A stretch of DNA of 64,000 nucleotides from Bedellia somnulentella (Eukaryota; Arthropoda; Insecta; Lepidoptera; Bedelliidae): assembly GCA_963576735.1 (NCBI GenBank), contig OY755170.1, forward strand, positions 20,320,875 to 20,384,874, given 5' to 3'. Of this stretch, positions 25,343-38,237 are shown piece after piece. Position 1 is the stretch's first letter; every line of letters starts with the position of its first letter. A model generated the notes under the pieces. That model was not told the DNA's origin, made no database searches, and saw only the letters and a list, made by a program, of their open reading frames with translations. Both the position numbers and the translations under genes were made by a program.

Positions 25343-27270
25343 AAATTAAAATTCCCATAGCATACTACTAGATATAAGGGCACGCTTAACTTGATTTATT
25401 AATAAAATAAAACTGGTTTGATATCAAAATTCTGGTTTATTTTAGTATTATTTGGTTAAATCCTAATTCTACATGTCATTAATTGGTTCAAAGAAATAAT
25501 TACTGAATAGCGTGAGTGCTCATTGCGGAATCTATGTCACTATATTATAAACTGCGTTCTTAAAATTGTTTACACATGTTAGCCTCATTTGCTCGGTTGA
25601 GACTAGCACAACTCCATTGCTTCGGCATACATGATCTTCGGCATTTTGAGGTAACGTCAAAAGCAACATTAGTTTAATGAGGTAAGAGAATTAATATGCG
25701 ACAAATGTCAACGGCATTCTTTTACCTAATACTCTTACTTTACCATAATATTTCTCGCTATCTTTATGTTCTAAAAGACGCAAATAATATTGTGATTATG
25801 TAGATCCAACCAGTCGTAAGGGCCCTTATCAAGACGGCTTAGAATAGCATCGTTCCCGTTCCATCGATGGCCTGCTAATATCGGGCCTGTTAAAGTTGCA
25901 AGTTTGATATGTAAAAATAAAACTATCACCAAAGAACTTCACTGTGTCTACTTTTTTGAGCTTGCATGTTGCTAAATAATTGATTCTGAGAGTCTATTTA
26001 TATGTCTAAATGTACCTCGGTTGTTTATAAACTATGTTCTATTTATATCATAGCTTTGTTATTTAGACTAGTTAGTAGAAATGGAAAACGAAATGGGCAG
26101 TTAAGCAAAAATAAATATAATGTCTACATTTCATACATTTACACAAAGAAAGTTAATTGATTACATAGCTATTAATCAATAATGAATTGAATTAAAAGAA
26201 GTCATTAAGCTTGAAATGTTGAATTCTTGTAAGCTCATATTATAAGTACCGAAAAGAACGAGTCCTATGCTAAAGCTGGGAATGCAAAAGGCGGATTTTT
26301 TTCTTTTATTATATCCTTAAACACTTTCGAAACTTGAACCGGTTCGTTAGAGGCTTAAATTCTTTTGATCCGCTAAAAGCTCTGGATTATTAAGTATAAC
26401 CATATATTGAAAGTTATTTTTTCAATTTTAGTTCTTGACAATTTCTTTGCTCGATCCAAGAGTTGTGAAATTATGCGCGGTTTTTAGCTGAAATTCCGAT
26501 AAAAATTAAAATTATTAGAACTAAGGAAAATCCACAGCTGCGTGAATGCTAGAAACAACTTGTGATTATACTGACAGTTGCAAAAGTCAAACTGCAAGTT
26601 TGTGCTATGAATTCTTCTTGTGTTACTTCTAATATTGTTGGATAACCTTAATGTTGTAATTAACAATTGGCCTCGATTAGTGATTATTGATATTATTACT
26701 GCATCTATTCTATGACTAGAGGAGAGTTCGATTAATCACAAGAGCATAACTTTAATAGATATATAGTATCGGGTGAGTATAGCATTACCCTATTTGTTCC
26801 TGCGGGTGTCGTAGCCGGTGAGAGTGGCTATCAATAGGGAATTAATATCATGTTAGTTAACCTAGTTCAACATAAAACATACCCATTCAACCATCTTTGT
26901 AAGTTAATTTCTATATTACACGGTATTAAAAATGGCAATGAAAGAAACATGGCCAAGAAACACAACAATGAAATAGATTTCGATTTACTATCAGCCGTAT
27001 CAGAAGGGCAAGCACGAGCGCTATTTTATCGATACGATAACGGTTAGAATGAGATTGTAGTATACAGTACTAAGTTAGTGCAACAGAGATAGCTGTTTTA
27101 TACCGTGCGATATCTAGTTAAAAGGTCGTTCATACTAGCTATGCAGATCACGTTGTGTCCAATGCGTAAAGTGTTCTCACTTAACTCACACTTGTTTTTC
27201 ATTATTGATATTTGAGGTGCGAGTGATAAAATGTGTTCATGAAATTCTGAAAATAAGTATATTTATTTTT
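25343..27270. other. No gene seen
   Basis: A possible SINE-B 5' scrap lies near 25833 (AAGACGGCTTAGAATAGCAT). The rest is AT-rich unique sequence. Confidence 0.5.
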
Positions 27271-27420
27271 ATACTCACGGTTATAACTCCCAATAACGGG
27301 TAGAAATTCTTTTGCCACCTTTGGAAGTTGAGTGGAGAAAAGGTGGTTAAATAAAGGTTGTTGGTGGTGAGTACCTTACGGCATCGCTAAACGATCTCGT
27401 AAAAAACCCCAACTATTTGA
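27271..27420 (-). mobile_element. SINE-B decayed copy
   Basis: ACTCACGGTTATAACTCCCA, then TTTGGAAGTTGAGTGGAG and GGTTGTTGGTGGTGAG; it ends near the CCCCAAC segment. Confidence 0.65.
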
Positions 27421-27777
27421 TAAAATAAGGTACAGAAATGTGCGAATTCTCATATAACTTGTGTTTTTTAAATAAAATTTTAAATATACACAGTTATTAA
27501 TTAGCGGTTATTACAAAATAAAAAAAAATCATTTCTTTGCATATAAAGGTGGCATAGCTCATAAATATCGTGCTTATGTCGTGATTAGGCTTAAGTTTTA
27601 CTACATAGAATAGTTGCAGTTATTGACTGACGACGCTTATACTAGCAGGCTTTGAGCGCTAAGCCGTCTTATTTTTCGAGCGATCAATTGGTTCAAGATA
27701 AAGCAAAAAGCGATATTGCTTTTGACATTTTCTATATAAATCCATAGCGTTCAAATCAGAAACCTAACCAGCACTGG

Positions 27778-27902
27778 TAGCATGAGGCTTGTGAGAGCGG
27801 GTTTGACACATGAGAAGTGAGAAACTGACAGATTGCTCATACAAAATCTGTCAGTATCTCAGTTCTCACATGACATACTCGCTCTCACACGCCTCATGCT
27901 AC
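27778..27902. repeat. Palindromic hairpin element (MITE-like), 125 bp
   Basis: Arms of about 58 bp (27778-27834 and 27845-27902) pair with a few mismatches around a 10-nt loop. The ends are GTAGCATGAGG and CCTCATGCTAC. Related half copies lie at 14637-14693 and 38450-38520, and an interrupted copy flanks the LINE at 52215-54295. No coding capacity. Confidence 0.8.
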
Positions 27903-28060
27903 GGGGGCAGGCATAATGCAGCGCTCTCATTTAAAACTAAATATATAACGATGAGCATTTTGTTAAAGCTAAAATGGCTTTTCTAATAAGTAAGACAAAA
28001 ACACCTATTAAAAGTGCACAAAATTTCGTAAAAGTTTCGTAGTCCCCAAAGCTACCATCT

Positions 28061-28272
28061 ACACTCACGGCTAGAAATACCAAAACAGAGTAATCAGAGC
28101 TTCAGGATTAACTTTTGCCACTTTGACAAGCTTTTGTAGTTAAATGGGGCGAAACTAATAAAATGAGGTTTTGTTAGTAATGGGTCTCCACTCCACCCAC
28201 ATCTCCCATTAACCACTTAAAATATCACGAAAAGAGATGTGTTAGTGCATATTCAAAACCAACACTACACAG
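28061..28272 (-). mobile_element. SINE-B decayed copy
   Basis: ACACTCACGGCTAGAAATAC, TAATGGGTCTCCACTCC, ending CCAACACTACACAG. Confidence 0.65.
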
Positions 28273-30153
28273 AAAAATAGTTTATAATATAACAAAGCGA
28301 TATCATTACTAGCTCAGTATATAAAAGTGAAAATCTATTCTCGTAATTCCATGTACAGCTGGCAGCATGGGGCAGCCTGCTCCATTGTGTTCTGAAAGAC
28401 CTTGTCCACCAATTAATATGCCACACAATAATGAGCCTCGTTTCCGGAACGTGAAATCAACTCATGTATTATCATTTATTATCACAAACCATAACTCTGC
28501 CACTGAGATCTAATTGTGAAAATGTGAAGCCTCCCTAAGGCCATCAGACCAATTGCAAGAACATTGTAGCATTACATTGAATTAATTGTGACGTTTTTTA
28601 TGTTGTTAACGTTAAGGACGTTTCGGAGATGCTTTGTGTTGTGTGAAAACCTTAGTTGAGAGAAGAAAAGGTTGCTGAATAATTCAGTTTCGTGATATTA
28701 CTCGTAAAGTCCGAACATTTTCACCGAACGGCAGATAAGTATGTTAGATAGTTAGGGTGGTTTCATATATTTTTTTTGTATAAGGTATTGAAAGCTATCT
28801 TGTTTCAAATTTTGTATGTAATACTAACGACGTTAAAAAACACGCATTTTTTTTCAGAATCATATGAAATTCATATAAATTTGTAACTTTCGGTACCCTT
28901 TTTAGGTTTTGTAGCCGTAATCAATCATTTTTAACCAGTAATTCCCAGAGAATATAAAAAATTGCTTCGTTGCTTCATGTACCCAAAATAAGTCCCTGCC
29001 GATTTCAAAAGTTTACGTAAAATCGTTTGGGCTGTACTGCATGAGACATTTGTTACTGTTAAATTAAATAAATTCAGTGTACAAATATTGTTATAACAAC
29101 TTACAAAAATAACTGTTAAATCTGAACGAAGAGCTGTAGGGTATTGACCAAGTGTATTTACAATAGTGGGTATCCTTGCCAACCGGTTTTATCTGGTATC
29201 CATCCATGGACCAAATTGGAGAAATTATTGCCATTTTTGTATGCTTGGAAAAACGGTTCTATTAATAAACTTACAGGTTTCTTCGATGCCCTTTTTAGTA
29301 CTCAGATTTTTCTCGGTTGTAGCATTAGATTTACTAATTATACTCACGCCATCATTTCACATCGAGTTAAAAGATTGTTACTTTATAGCATTACGACTGA
29401 CCATTCTTGATTTTTTTACAGCCGTAGAACTTACTTTATAGAAACCATTTTTAAATAAGTCAAACAACGCCCCCTACTACAATTGCCTATTGCCAATTGT
29501 AGCAATTTTGTTTGTATGTTTTTGCTTTTGTTTATCCTCTTGATGTGCCCCTACTACTTTAATATGACATTTTCTATTTTTATACAAAGTACCTATGACA
29601 TTTTCTATGTATATTCACACGTTGACATCAATGGAAAAATAATAATAATAAATCGTTAAAAACTACTGTGACATTTTGTTCTTCAGTTAGTTTTTTAGTT
29701 ATAATTACGGACGTGATAAAAGAGATTTATGTTTTTTTTTATAAAACACCATAGTTGGAAAAGTTTTTATGAAATCCAATGAACAATTTATGTAATAGAT
29801 AGAAAACGCATGGTATAGGCAGGATAGGTGATAAACCGTTTTTCTAAGCTCAATGCCAAACGAAACAATGGCTCTCCTAGATAGACACAAAATTACTTGC
29901 ATTTTTTTTATTGATTAGCCGGGTTGCTGTTAATGGCGGCAGCAATTTGCTATGGGCCTTGACTTATTCATTATATGGTGATGACAGTGATCACGGAAGT
30001 GTGAATGGGTAAAACCATACAACTCCACAGTCATACAGCATTATATATAACAATGCAACTCATTAATGCTATCCACAAACTTTGTTTAGTTTCGCTCGGA
30101 GTATAGGCTCTGTACCGCAAACATTTCTTCGCTGCCTGAGAGACTTAACTACT
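28273..30153. other. No confident gene
   Basis: 28931-29182 (minus) is open for 83 codons, but its product is unrecognised and its composition ordinary. A small hairpin (CTACAATTG...CAATTGTAG) lies at 29476-29501. Confidence 0.5.
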
Positions 30154-30524
30154 AACATAACATAACATAAACGTTCACGCCGTTTATCCCCGAAGGGGTT
30201 GGCAGAGGTACCAATACTTCTGAACTCACATGGCAGCGCCATCTAGTGTCCAGAGAAGGTACCCACGTTTTGCTTAGACAGTGTACTCACGTCATAGGGG
30301 GCAGGCCTATCGCCGTTTTGTACGAATACACTGTCACATAACTAAGTACAACTCAGCCATGTGGATTTCCTCACGATGTTTTCCCTCACCGTTAACAACC
30401 ATGATAAATTAACCACACATATGACTTTAGAAAAGACAAATTGGTGTTGGCCCGACCCAGGATTGGAACTCACGCCCTTCTGATTTCGGGCGGGTGTTCT
30501 ACCCACTGGACTATCATGTCGCTA
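30154..30524 (-). mobile_element. SINE-A, full copy
   Basis: Nearly identical to the 24.7 kb copy through the head, body and ACATAACATAACATAA tail. No convincing target duplication was seen. Confidence 0.88.
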
Positions 30525-31029
30525 AATGTACATTATATTTTCATCTAAATGCACGAGAGTGAAAACTGGCTCTCAATCATTGACAAAAAAAGATTTTGTT
30601 CATAGTTGGATTCAAACCAAAGAAGAAGATAGAAGCGAGTACTACATACGCGGAGTACACTTCAATTCTAACTCGTGCTAACATTAACTGCTTAGCTAAT
30701 CGCAACATGGTTTTGAAATTCATTTTATTTACTCTTATCGCAACTTATACGTATGTTTTTGATTTTCGATACAGTATCTTAAACGACTTGAAATAAGTTT
30801 ATAGTCTTGTAAAAGACAAAAATAATAATATAACATTTACGCAAGCGATACTTGAATTTTGTGTTACGAGTAGCTAATTCTAATATTTAATCTCTCAACT
30901 TTAATAGTGAAAACCTTGTATAAAACTCATAGTGTTAAGTGATTACTATATTGGTTTTTCCTAGTCACAATATAAATAAGGTAACTTTTAGTTGTCTAAA
31001 CATTATTTTATTTATACATAATTTTTATT

Positions 31030-31853
31030 ATAAAAACTAGTGGATCGTCCCAGCTTCGCACGGGTAGCGTTGTTTTTTTAAATATCTGAGGTTTCTTTCT
31101 TCAGTCACTGCCCAAGCATTGTGAAATTCAGCGTAATGTTTTCAATTTATTAAATTTATAGCACTCCCTTAACAGTGTAGTTTGGTGATTTTGAATGCGC
31201 TTTAATGAACGGTTCAGTATTTCCGTTTAATAGCAAATTTTGGAATAAAACGCCATGAAGTATTTATAACAATCTACAAAATAGTCAATACGTTATGAAG
31301 GATGCAACTACTGGCGCCATCTAGTATGTTATATGTAAATTAGTAAAGATTTGGTTTCGATCACGGGCGCGATGGCTTATTTTATGTATAATTTCGGTGT
31401 TTGTCTACCGATTTCTATGATTCTTTTTTTATTGAATAGGTAATAATGTTACCTTTTTTAAATTAGGGATGAGTGAGAGGTTTACAAACGTAAGAGTAAA
31501 CAAATATAATCAGGATGTTCCGAACTGCTAAGCTATCAGGAATTACACGTGTTATTGTGAGTCAACCATAAAAGATAGACATATACTGTTGAGGATTTTT
31601 TTTTAGATAATTTTATGAAGAATATTTCCGCCACACATGATTTCTATGTAAGTTTAACCATTAAGGCTGCACACGCGACGGAAGCTTAAAAAATGGAGTA
31701 ACTTCTCCCGTTTTCCCATAATTTCCCAAAATTCCCCTTTACTACTCTGCTGGAAAGTATACAAAAACCTGCGCAGGAGTATGAAAAATAATTATACCAA
31801 GTTTCGTTAAAATCCGTCGAGTAGTTTTTGTTTCCATAAGGAACATACAAACC

Positions 31854-31895
<42 letters not shown>

Positions 31896-32015
31896 AATTT
31901 TACTGATTGCATTTTTGGCATCAGTATCGATCCCTAATCACCACCTGATAGTTATTTTGAATATATATTTAATGTACAGAATTGACCTCTCTACAGATTT
32001 ATTATAAGTATAGAT
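31030..32015. mobile_element. Interspersed repeat with GACA microsatellite (unclassified)
   Basis: It begins ACTAGTGGATCGTCCCAGCT (GCACGGG next), a start also seen near 74 and in diverged form at 23875 and 55329. It ends after AAAATCCGTCGAGTAGTTTT, a GACA run and TTATTATAAGTATAGAT. Many insect elements have this layout. No intact ORF; the class is not assigned. Confidence 0.5.
31854..31893. repeat. GACA microsatellite
   Basis: About ten tandem GACA units lie inside the repeat described above. Confidence 0.95.
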
Positions 32016-32616
32016 AAATGAAAGAAGTTTCTTGATATCACTGATGTAGCCATAGATTCATTGTACTATACATAGATGTAGCTCTAGGTTTCAAAACATG
32101 GAAAGCATACCACAATAATTTTTTTTTGTTTTTTGTTATAATGTAGTATGAAATTACACAATGAGATTTGATGTTCACTGTAAATAATATATTGAAGGCA
32201 TCTACCCAAAGGCTGCGGAGCGGATGATGTTTGCTCCAAACGGTGTATATGTTACAGTCATAGTGATTAAATAGATATTATACATAATGACTGGTCATTA
32301 TATATAAAAGCCAAATTCAATAGACAAAGTAATACATTAATCAATGTATCTGGACATTATTCATAATAGCGTATCAAACTTAGCCAAAGTAATAGAACGG
32401 TCTAGCCGACGATGAAATGAAAAATAGTCTTATTGCAGGAAAGCCTCCTGCAGGCGAAAAAAGTTAGGCCACATTTACCTATGTTAGGTTAAGTTAGGTT
32501 ATGTATAAAACAAGCGAGCGGAGCGCAGCGGAGCGTGCACCTTAAATGCATAATTTGTATTTCATATTTATGGGAAATGATTTTATTATAATAATATTAT
32601 TCTTATTCAACGTATA

Positions 32617-32864
32617 CCGTGTAGTGTCGGTTTAGAATAGCACTACCCCATTTCTTCCGGTGGGTGTACGTAAGAGGCGACTAACGGTATGGGGCTATTA
32701 AGGGATTTTTGGGCGATGCGGTTGGAGACCCATCACCAACAACCTTTATTTTTACTATCTTTTCCCCACTCAAATTTCCAAAAGTGGCTGAGGAATTTCT
32801 GATTCTTTAGCTCCGGCTACCCCTTCCTGAGATTTATAGCCGTGAGTATATGTATGTATGTATG
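32617..32864 (+). mobile_element. SINE-B copy, full length with tail
   Basis: CCGTGTAGTGTCGGTTTAGA to GATTTATAGCCGTGAGTATA plus TGTATGTATGTATG; well preserved. Confidence 0.88.
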
Positions 32865-34292
32865 TTATTCAACGTTTTCAATAGAACAGACAATATTATC
32901 CTAGTAACAATATTATTAATTAAAACAATATGATCATTTAATGTTATGAAGAAAAAAAATCTTGAATAAAATTATAGTTAAAAAAAAACTAGGTAGTAAT
33001 ATTATTAATAAAAAAATTATGATCACTAACTGTTATGTCCTCCGTTGGTAGTATTAAAATGTATTAATAAATAAAGTATGGCAAATGAAATTATGAAAAG
33101 TAATTATTAGGAACACAAATCGTTAGAAAGACAACGAATATGATTTAGAATTTTATGTGAGCCAATATGGACTCCAAATATCTCCTTGTTTTATCAAATT
33201 ATCCAAGTCTTCGAAAATATTATATAAAATAGCTAGTTAATGTGATAAATTTTGTGTCCTTCATCACTTTATCTAAATTGAGTAGACATTATACATAATG
33301 GTTAGACAGTATATGTAATATCCAGATTTATTACTTTGGCTGTAACATCCATATTACTCACTCACCTCATTAGTTTTCACCAAGGTAGGCAGAGACGTTA
33401 GTCTCCTGGTACGATCGATAAGATCGGTTGATGTTTATTTAATAACGTGTTAGAAAATCAAAAATGATATTATTTCAGTAAATAATTTATACGATGTTAG
33501 AATAAATAGAAAATAGTATGAATTTCTACTTTTTTATATATGGATTATTATAATCTTTGCTGCAATATTAGTGTGTATACAGTTCTTTTAACAATGCATT
33601 ATTCTTAGATTCTAATAAAAAAGAAGAACGTTATTTGATTTTGTTATACTAAAAGCCATAACCATTATGTCTTAAAAATTCTTTTCTTATTAAATATATT
33701 TTATTTCTATTATACAATTACGAATGAGACACTTATATTTGTCTCCTATGTTTTTTTTGGTCATGTTATTAAAAGTTTTTACGTACGCATTATTTTTACC
33801 AAACATATTGGTTCATTTAATTAAGCTATTGGTGTTTTCGTACAACTTTAGCCAAAAAGACCAAGGCAATAAGGTTTTAAGTAGCATACCCGATGACTTG
33901 ACCGCGGTTCTTCCTTCATAAATCACCCTTAATTAGAACCATTATTTTTCTGGATTGCATATTCACGCTTATTCATATTTAAAATCAAAATTAATGCATA
34001 TGTTAGGTCTTGAAAGCAATTTATTCTTTCATATCGGTCAGTATTCATAAATATTTAAATTAATATTAGTTTGCTTGACCGAATAAGTCAAACATAAAAT
34101 TTAAACGCTGTGGAACTATCATAAATACCTTTAAATAATTTTATGGGTATCGAACTCATATATTAATCATGTTTGTTATGACAAGAAATAACTAGAAACT
34201 TAGGGACTATTTATGTTAAAGTCGGTACAGCTAGTATGGCATTTCCAGTTGAGTTTCCGTTCGTACAAACCTGTACGTAACTGGAGATTCAC
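32865..34292. other. AT-rich, LINE scrap only
   Basis: Holds only the decayed LINE fragment at 33356-33425 and AT-driven frames. Confidence 0.5.
33356..33425 (-). mobile_element. Decayed RTE LINE 3'-end fragment
   Basis: CTCACCTCATTAGTTTTCAC then AGGTAGGCAGAGACG resembles the reverse complement of the LINE terminus, with substitutions. Confidence 0.45.
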
Positions 34293-34501
34293 TTACATAC
34301 ATATACATACATACATACATATACTCACGAATATAAATCCCTAGAAGGGGTAAAGAAAAGATGGTAAAATAAAGGTTGTTGGTGATGGGTCTCCAACCGC
34401 ATCGCCCAAAGTTCCCTTAAAAGCCCCAATACCGTTAGTCGCGTCTTAGGTATCCACGGGAAGAAATGGGGTAGCGCTATTCTAAGCCGTCACTACACAG
34501 C
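34293..34501 (-). mobile_element. SINE-B copy with long CATA tail and internal deletion
   Basis: The tail of CATA repeats (34293-34320) precedes ACTCACGAATATAAATCCCT. About 50 bp is missing after AGGGGTAA. It ends CTAAGCCGTCACTACACAGC. Confidence 0.82.
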
Positions 34502-34908
34502 AAGATGGATAATGGAGATTCACTTGATAGAGGAATATTGTTTAGTTGTGCAATCAATTTATGCTTTGATTATGAACTTGTTACCCAATGTTTTATTAAT
34601 TTAAGATATTAAAACTAAACAATATATAATTGAAACTCACCCATTGTTATTATTCATACAGTCATAGCACACAGCTCATTATAGCCCCAAGGAAATAGTT
34701 ATACTTACTTGTAGTATTGGAATGCCAACTCGAAGAATTTATTATTGAAATACTTTACACATATTGATTACACCCAAACCTAAAGAAAATACGTCTGTAA
34801 TTAACATAAAAAATATTGAAAACTGGACCGTAGTTGACGCCCAATAAACGAGAAATATAAATAAGTTATTAAAAATTAATTTAATCAATCAAATTTCCTG
34901 AAAAATGT

Positions 34909-35076
34909 TTACCCACGGCTAATAAACCTGAAAATACTAGCCTAGCAATTTTTTGTACGCTTTTCAGCAGGCCGAGTAGAAAAAATATTTTAAAATATAG
35001 AATTGTTGGTGATGGGTCAGCCTCATAACCCTTCGTCACTTCGTACGATGTCTATGCTTAGCCGACTTCACACAGT
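34909..35076 (-). mobile_element. SINE-B heavily decayed copy
   Basis: ACCCACGGCTAATAAACC, TTGTTGGTGATGGGTCAG, and CTTAGCCGACTTCACACAG mark the two ends and the middle. Confidence 0.55.
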
Positions 35077-37546
35077 TTTGTAGTTTTGGATAAATATATA
35101 TTTTATCGACCCCTTCTCAAACCCTTGGTGGCTAAAAATACCTAGGTGCACTTTTCTTTTGTCTATAACTGCCTCCTGTTTCAGAAAAATGGTCATTATT
35201 ATGTAGAAATTGTTATCATAATACAGTTGATATAAACACAGCCAGATTACAGTTAACACTCTATAACAATTGATATCAACGATCTGTTATTTGTTGTTAG
35301 AAGAGATGAGCTCAAAGTCGTGCTAAGTTCGCCGCAACCGTGATTATTGTATCATTAACTAGTAATGAATTCTATTCTTCCTGTTGTGAGTGATCAACAC
35401 GTGACACCATTGTGTTTGACACGACGAAAACTCTTTCTGCTTTTTATCACGATAACAATGAAATGAAACACATCTGTGTGTTGGTCTTCACAACACGTAA
35501 TAAATTTTCATAATACACCCGCAATAAAATTTGTAAAATTATTTTTTTGCCGCGCTACTCTTACTGAATAAATATTAAGAAAAAACTTTACTGAAAATTA
35601 CAATACCTATGCTTTTAATTAATGCCTTTGTTTACGAAAACGCTTTTTCATCCAATATGCAGTGTTGAGGAAATCGGACAAGCAGGAAAAAGTACAAAAA
35701 ACTCTAAAGAAGACGTCAGAGCATATTTTCTATATAAGAGGATAAAGAATTTGGGTCAGTTTTATGGAATACAACTTTTTTGTACGACATTTAATCGGTT
35801 TACGATTTTAGGAACCATCTAGGAGATTACCGGAAAAACATATTTTTATATTTTTGTGAATTTCAGATTCACCACAAAGATATACAGTTAACAATTACAA
35901 AGAGCACAAAGTAATTAGTGTTAATTTGGCTATATATATTTACACAAGAATATAAGCGATGAGTTCTCCGAAGTGAGCAGTACCAATACCACCTCAGTCC
36001 GTCGAGGCCACATAACATTTACATATTATATTCATTTCTCACCGAACGAAAGCTTGTTCAACAACCAATGCACTGCATAATTTGCAAACCAAACACTATC
36101 TCTTTCTGACACTAGAACGCAGACAGAAAAGGCAAATTACTTTTCTTTACACGAGTCAAAGAACTAATATGTTGAGGTTTTTATACGAATCACGTTCGGG
36201 TTTCGAATAAACCTGGGTCAATCAGTTGTCTGAATAAATTTTGCTCATCATACACTGGTATGTATGGATGTACGTGCATTTCTCCGATTGGAAGTAAAAG
36301 TTTATCATTGAAAGTTATCGGCTTTGTTTAATGTGTAATGGGTCGGCCGGCGCGGCGGTGTTTGTATTTATTAAGTCGGGTAGGCAAAGGATTTTGAGTG
36401 TTTGCTAATTTGTAATATGTGTTAAAGTTATAGTGTGAAATCGTAACAGCTATGCAGGTATATTAATTAAGTCACAAAATGCTCAAATTATTGCTTTCTG
36501 CCTTATTACATAGTTTTTGTCCCCGAGTTGGCAGACGCAGTTATAAAACTTTAGAGGCAGGATATGTTTCGCGTTTGTTAGTACTCGCGTTTGTTGTTCG
36601 TAACCTTAACAAAATTAACTTAAAATATATATTTTTTTCTAAGCACTTATTGTGTGCATTGTTTACATTGTTATTGCCAGAATTTACTTGTTTATAATTT
36701 CGAAACCAAAAGCATGAAACAATACTAAATGATAGGTAGTTGGCAGTAAGGGCGAAGAAAGAAAAAGAATGCATTTGAACATTTTATTGGTTAAAAACGT
36801 TAATTTTAAATAAGTTCCGTTTTCTTTACACTGCGTTTCTAAAAAAGTACCTACCGTTTGTTAGTTTTAGCCTTTTGGAAGTTGAGTAAGGAAAATATTT
36901 TAAACGACGAAATATACTATATTCGTTATGCTAAATATTTAAAAAAAAAATTCAAGTGAATGCCGATCACACATGTTGCACTCGAAGACAATCTAATATC
37001 AATATCTCATAACTAGTAGCAGCACCTAAGTGTTTTGACGATTATTATGTCTATTTGAACGTGCTCAATAAAAACAACTGTGTGTTTGTTAACTTAATTC
37101 ATACAACTAATTTTACAGTTTAACCAAAGTCACGTAGAGCTGGAAAATATTGTTGATGTAAATGTGGTCACTAGATAATGACAAAGAAATGTAAAATCCA
37201 TACGGGTTAGAATAATGCAATGTATTGTTTTACGGTTTGCGATAAGTAAAATTACGTGTTCCTCGTTAACGAAACTGCCCCAGTCATCGTCAGTTTTCTA
37301 ACAATATACAACTCTTGTAAATTAACTATTCATGGATATGTTTCGGAAGAGCAAAGACTATTTTAATTAATCTTGTTCTTGAAAGAGCAATCATATTTTT
37401 AATTGTGCGTGGTAAATTAAGTTTGCCTTCTTATTTGTATCTGTTCAGGAAATTCTAGCAGTGATCCATGATCCAAAATAAAAATAAATGCTTATAAATG
37501 GTAGGGCTCCTCCCTATATTCAATTTTGATTTAAGGTTGTAATTGC
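35077..37546. other. Region upstream of UNC93-like
   Basis: Expected to hold the promoter or an intron. Only the CpG-rich patch at 36341 and a SINE-B scrap near 36873 (TTTTGGAAGTTGAGTAAGG) stand out. Confidence 0.5.
36341..36454 (+). promoter_or_regulatory. Candidate upstream noncoding exon or promoter of UNC93-like
   Basis: A CpG-rich patch (GTCGGCCGGCGCGGCGG at 36341-36357) stands out in AT-rich DNA. A possible donor, GCAG|GTATAT, follows at 36454/36455. This is where a short 5' exon could sit, 1.1 kb before the first coding exon. No TATA or initiator combination decides it; weak inference. Confidence 0.25.
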
Positions 37547-37548
37547 AG

Positions 37549-37570
37549 GGCCAGCTCGAGGCAACACGGC
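37549..37570 (+). other. 5' UTR part of the first coding exon
   Basis: The 22 nt between the acceptor AG (37547-37548) and the ATG. A splice acceptor right before the start means at least one noncoding exon lies upstream, which cannot be fixed from sequence alone. Confidence 0.7.
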
Positions 37571-38237
37571 ATGACGGCGACCCACGGAGGCGGGCGTGAA
37601 GACGACCGACCAGACAAAGAATCCGTATACAATATCAAGACTGGATACAAAAACGATGCCTACCAGCACGACGACTCCAACCACGACATCGTCAAACCGC
37701 CACCGATACCCACCGAAGAGGAGGCCTATCCAACCGCCAAAGTGGAGCTATCGAGAAATGAGAAATGGCGGATATTAAAGAACGTAGCAGCCGTCAGTGT
37801 TGCGTTTATGGTTCAGTTCACGGCTTTCCAGGGCACGGCCAATTTGCAATCCTCGATAAATGCGAGGGACGGGTTGGGTACCGTCTCCTTGAGTTCGATC
37901 TACGCGGCGCTCGTCGTGTCATGTATATTTGTACCCACATTCCTAATTAAGAGGCTCACTGTGAAATGGACTCTGTGTCTCTCAATGCTGTGCTACGCGC
38001 CTTACATTGCATCGCAGTTCTACCCCGCGTTCTACACACTCGTTCCAGCCGGAGTGATCGCTGGCCTTGGCGCGGCCCCTATGTGGGCATCCAAGGCTAC
38101 CTATTTAACGCAAGTCGGAAGTGTGTATGCAAAGTTGACTGATCAAGCGGTTGATGGGATTATTGTACGATTCTTTGGGTTCTTCTTCCTTGCTTGGCAA
38201 ACAGCCGAGCTCTGGGGAAATCTCATATCTAGTTTAG
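37571..38237 (+). CDS. UNC93-like: UNC93-like coding exon 1 (residues 1-222 plus one base)
   Basis: The exon is entered by an acceptor (AG at 37547-37548), followed by 22 nt of 5' UTR and the ATG at 37571. It ends before donor GTGAGT at 38238. It encodes the hydrophilic N-terminal tail, the first membrane segments and the family motif GLGAAPMWASKATYLT. GC content and codon use rise sharply against the AT-rich flanks. It ends in phase 1; the next codon (Val223) is split with exon 2. Confidence 0.93.

Noticed and set aside
32480..32505. Interstitial insect telomeric repeat (TTAGG)
   Set aside because: Only two or three imperfect TTAGG units; chance or local simple repeat.
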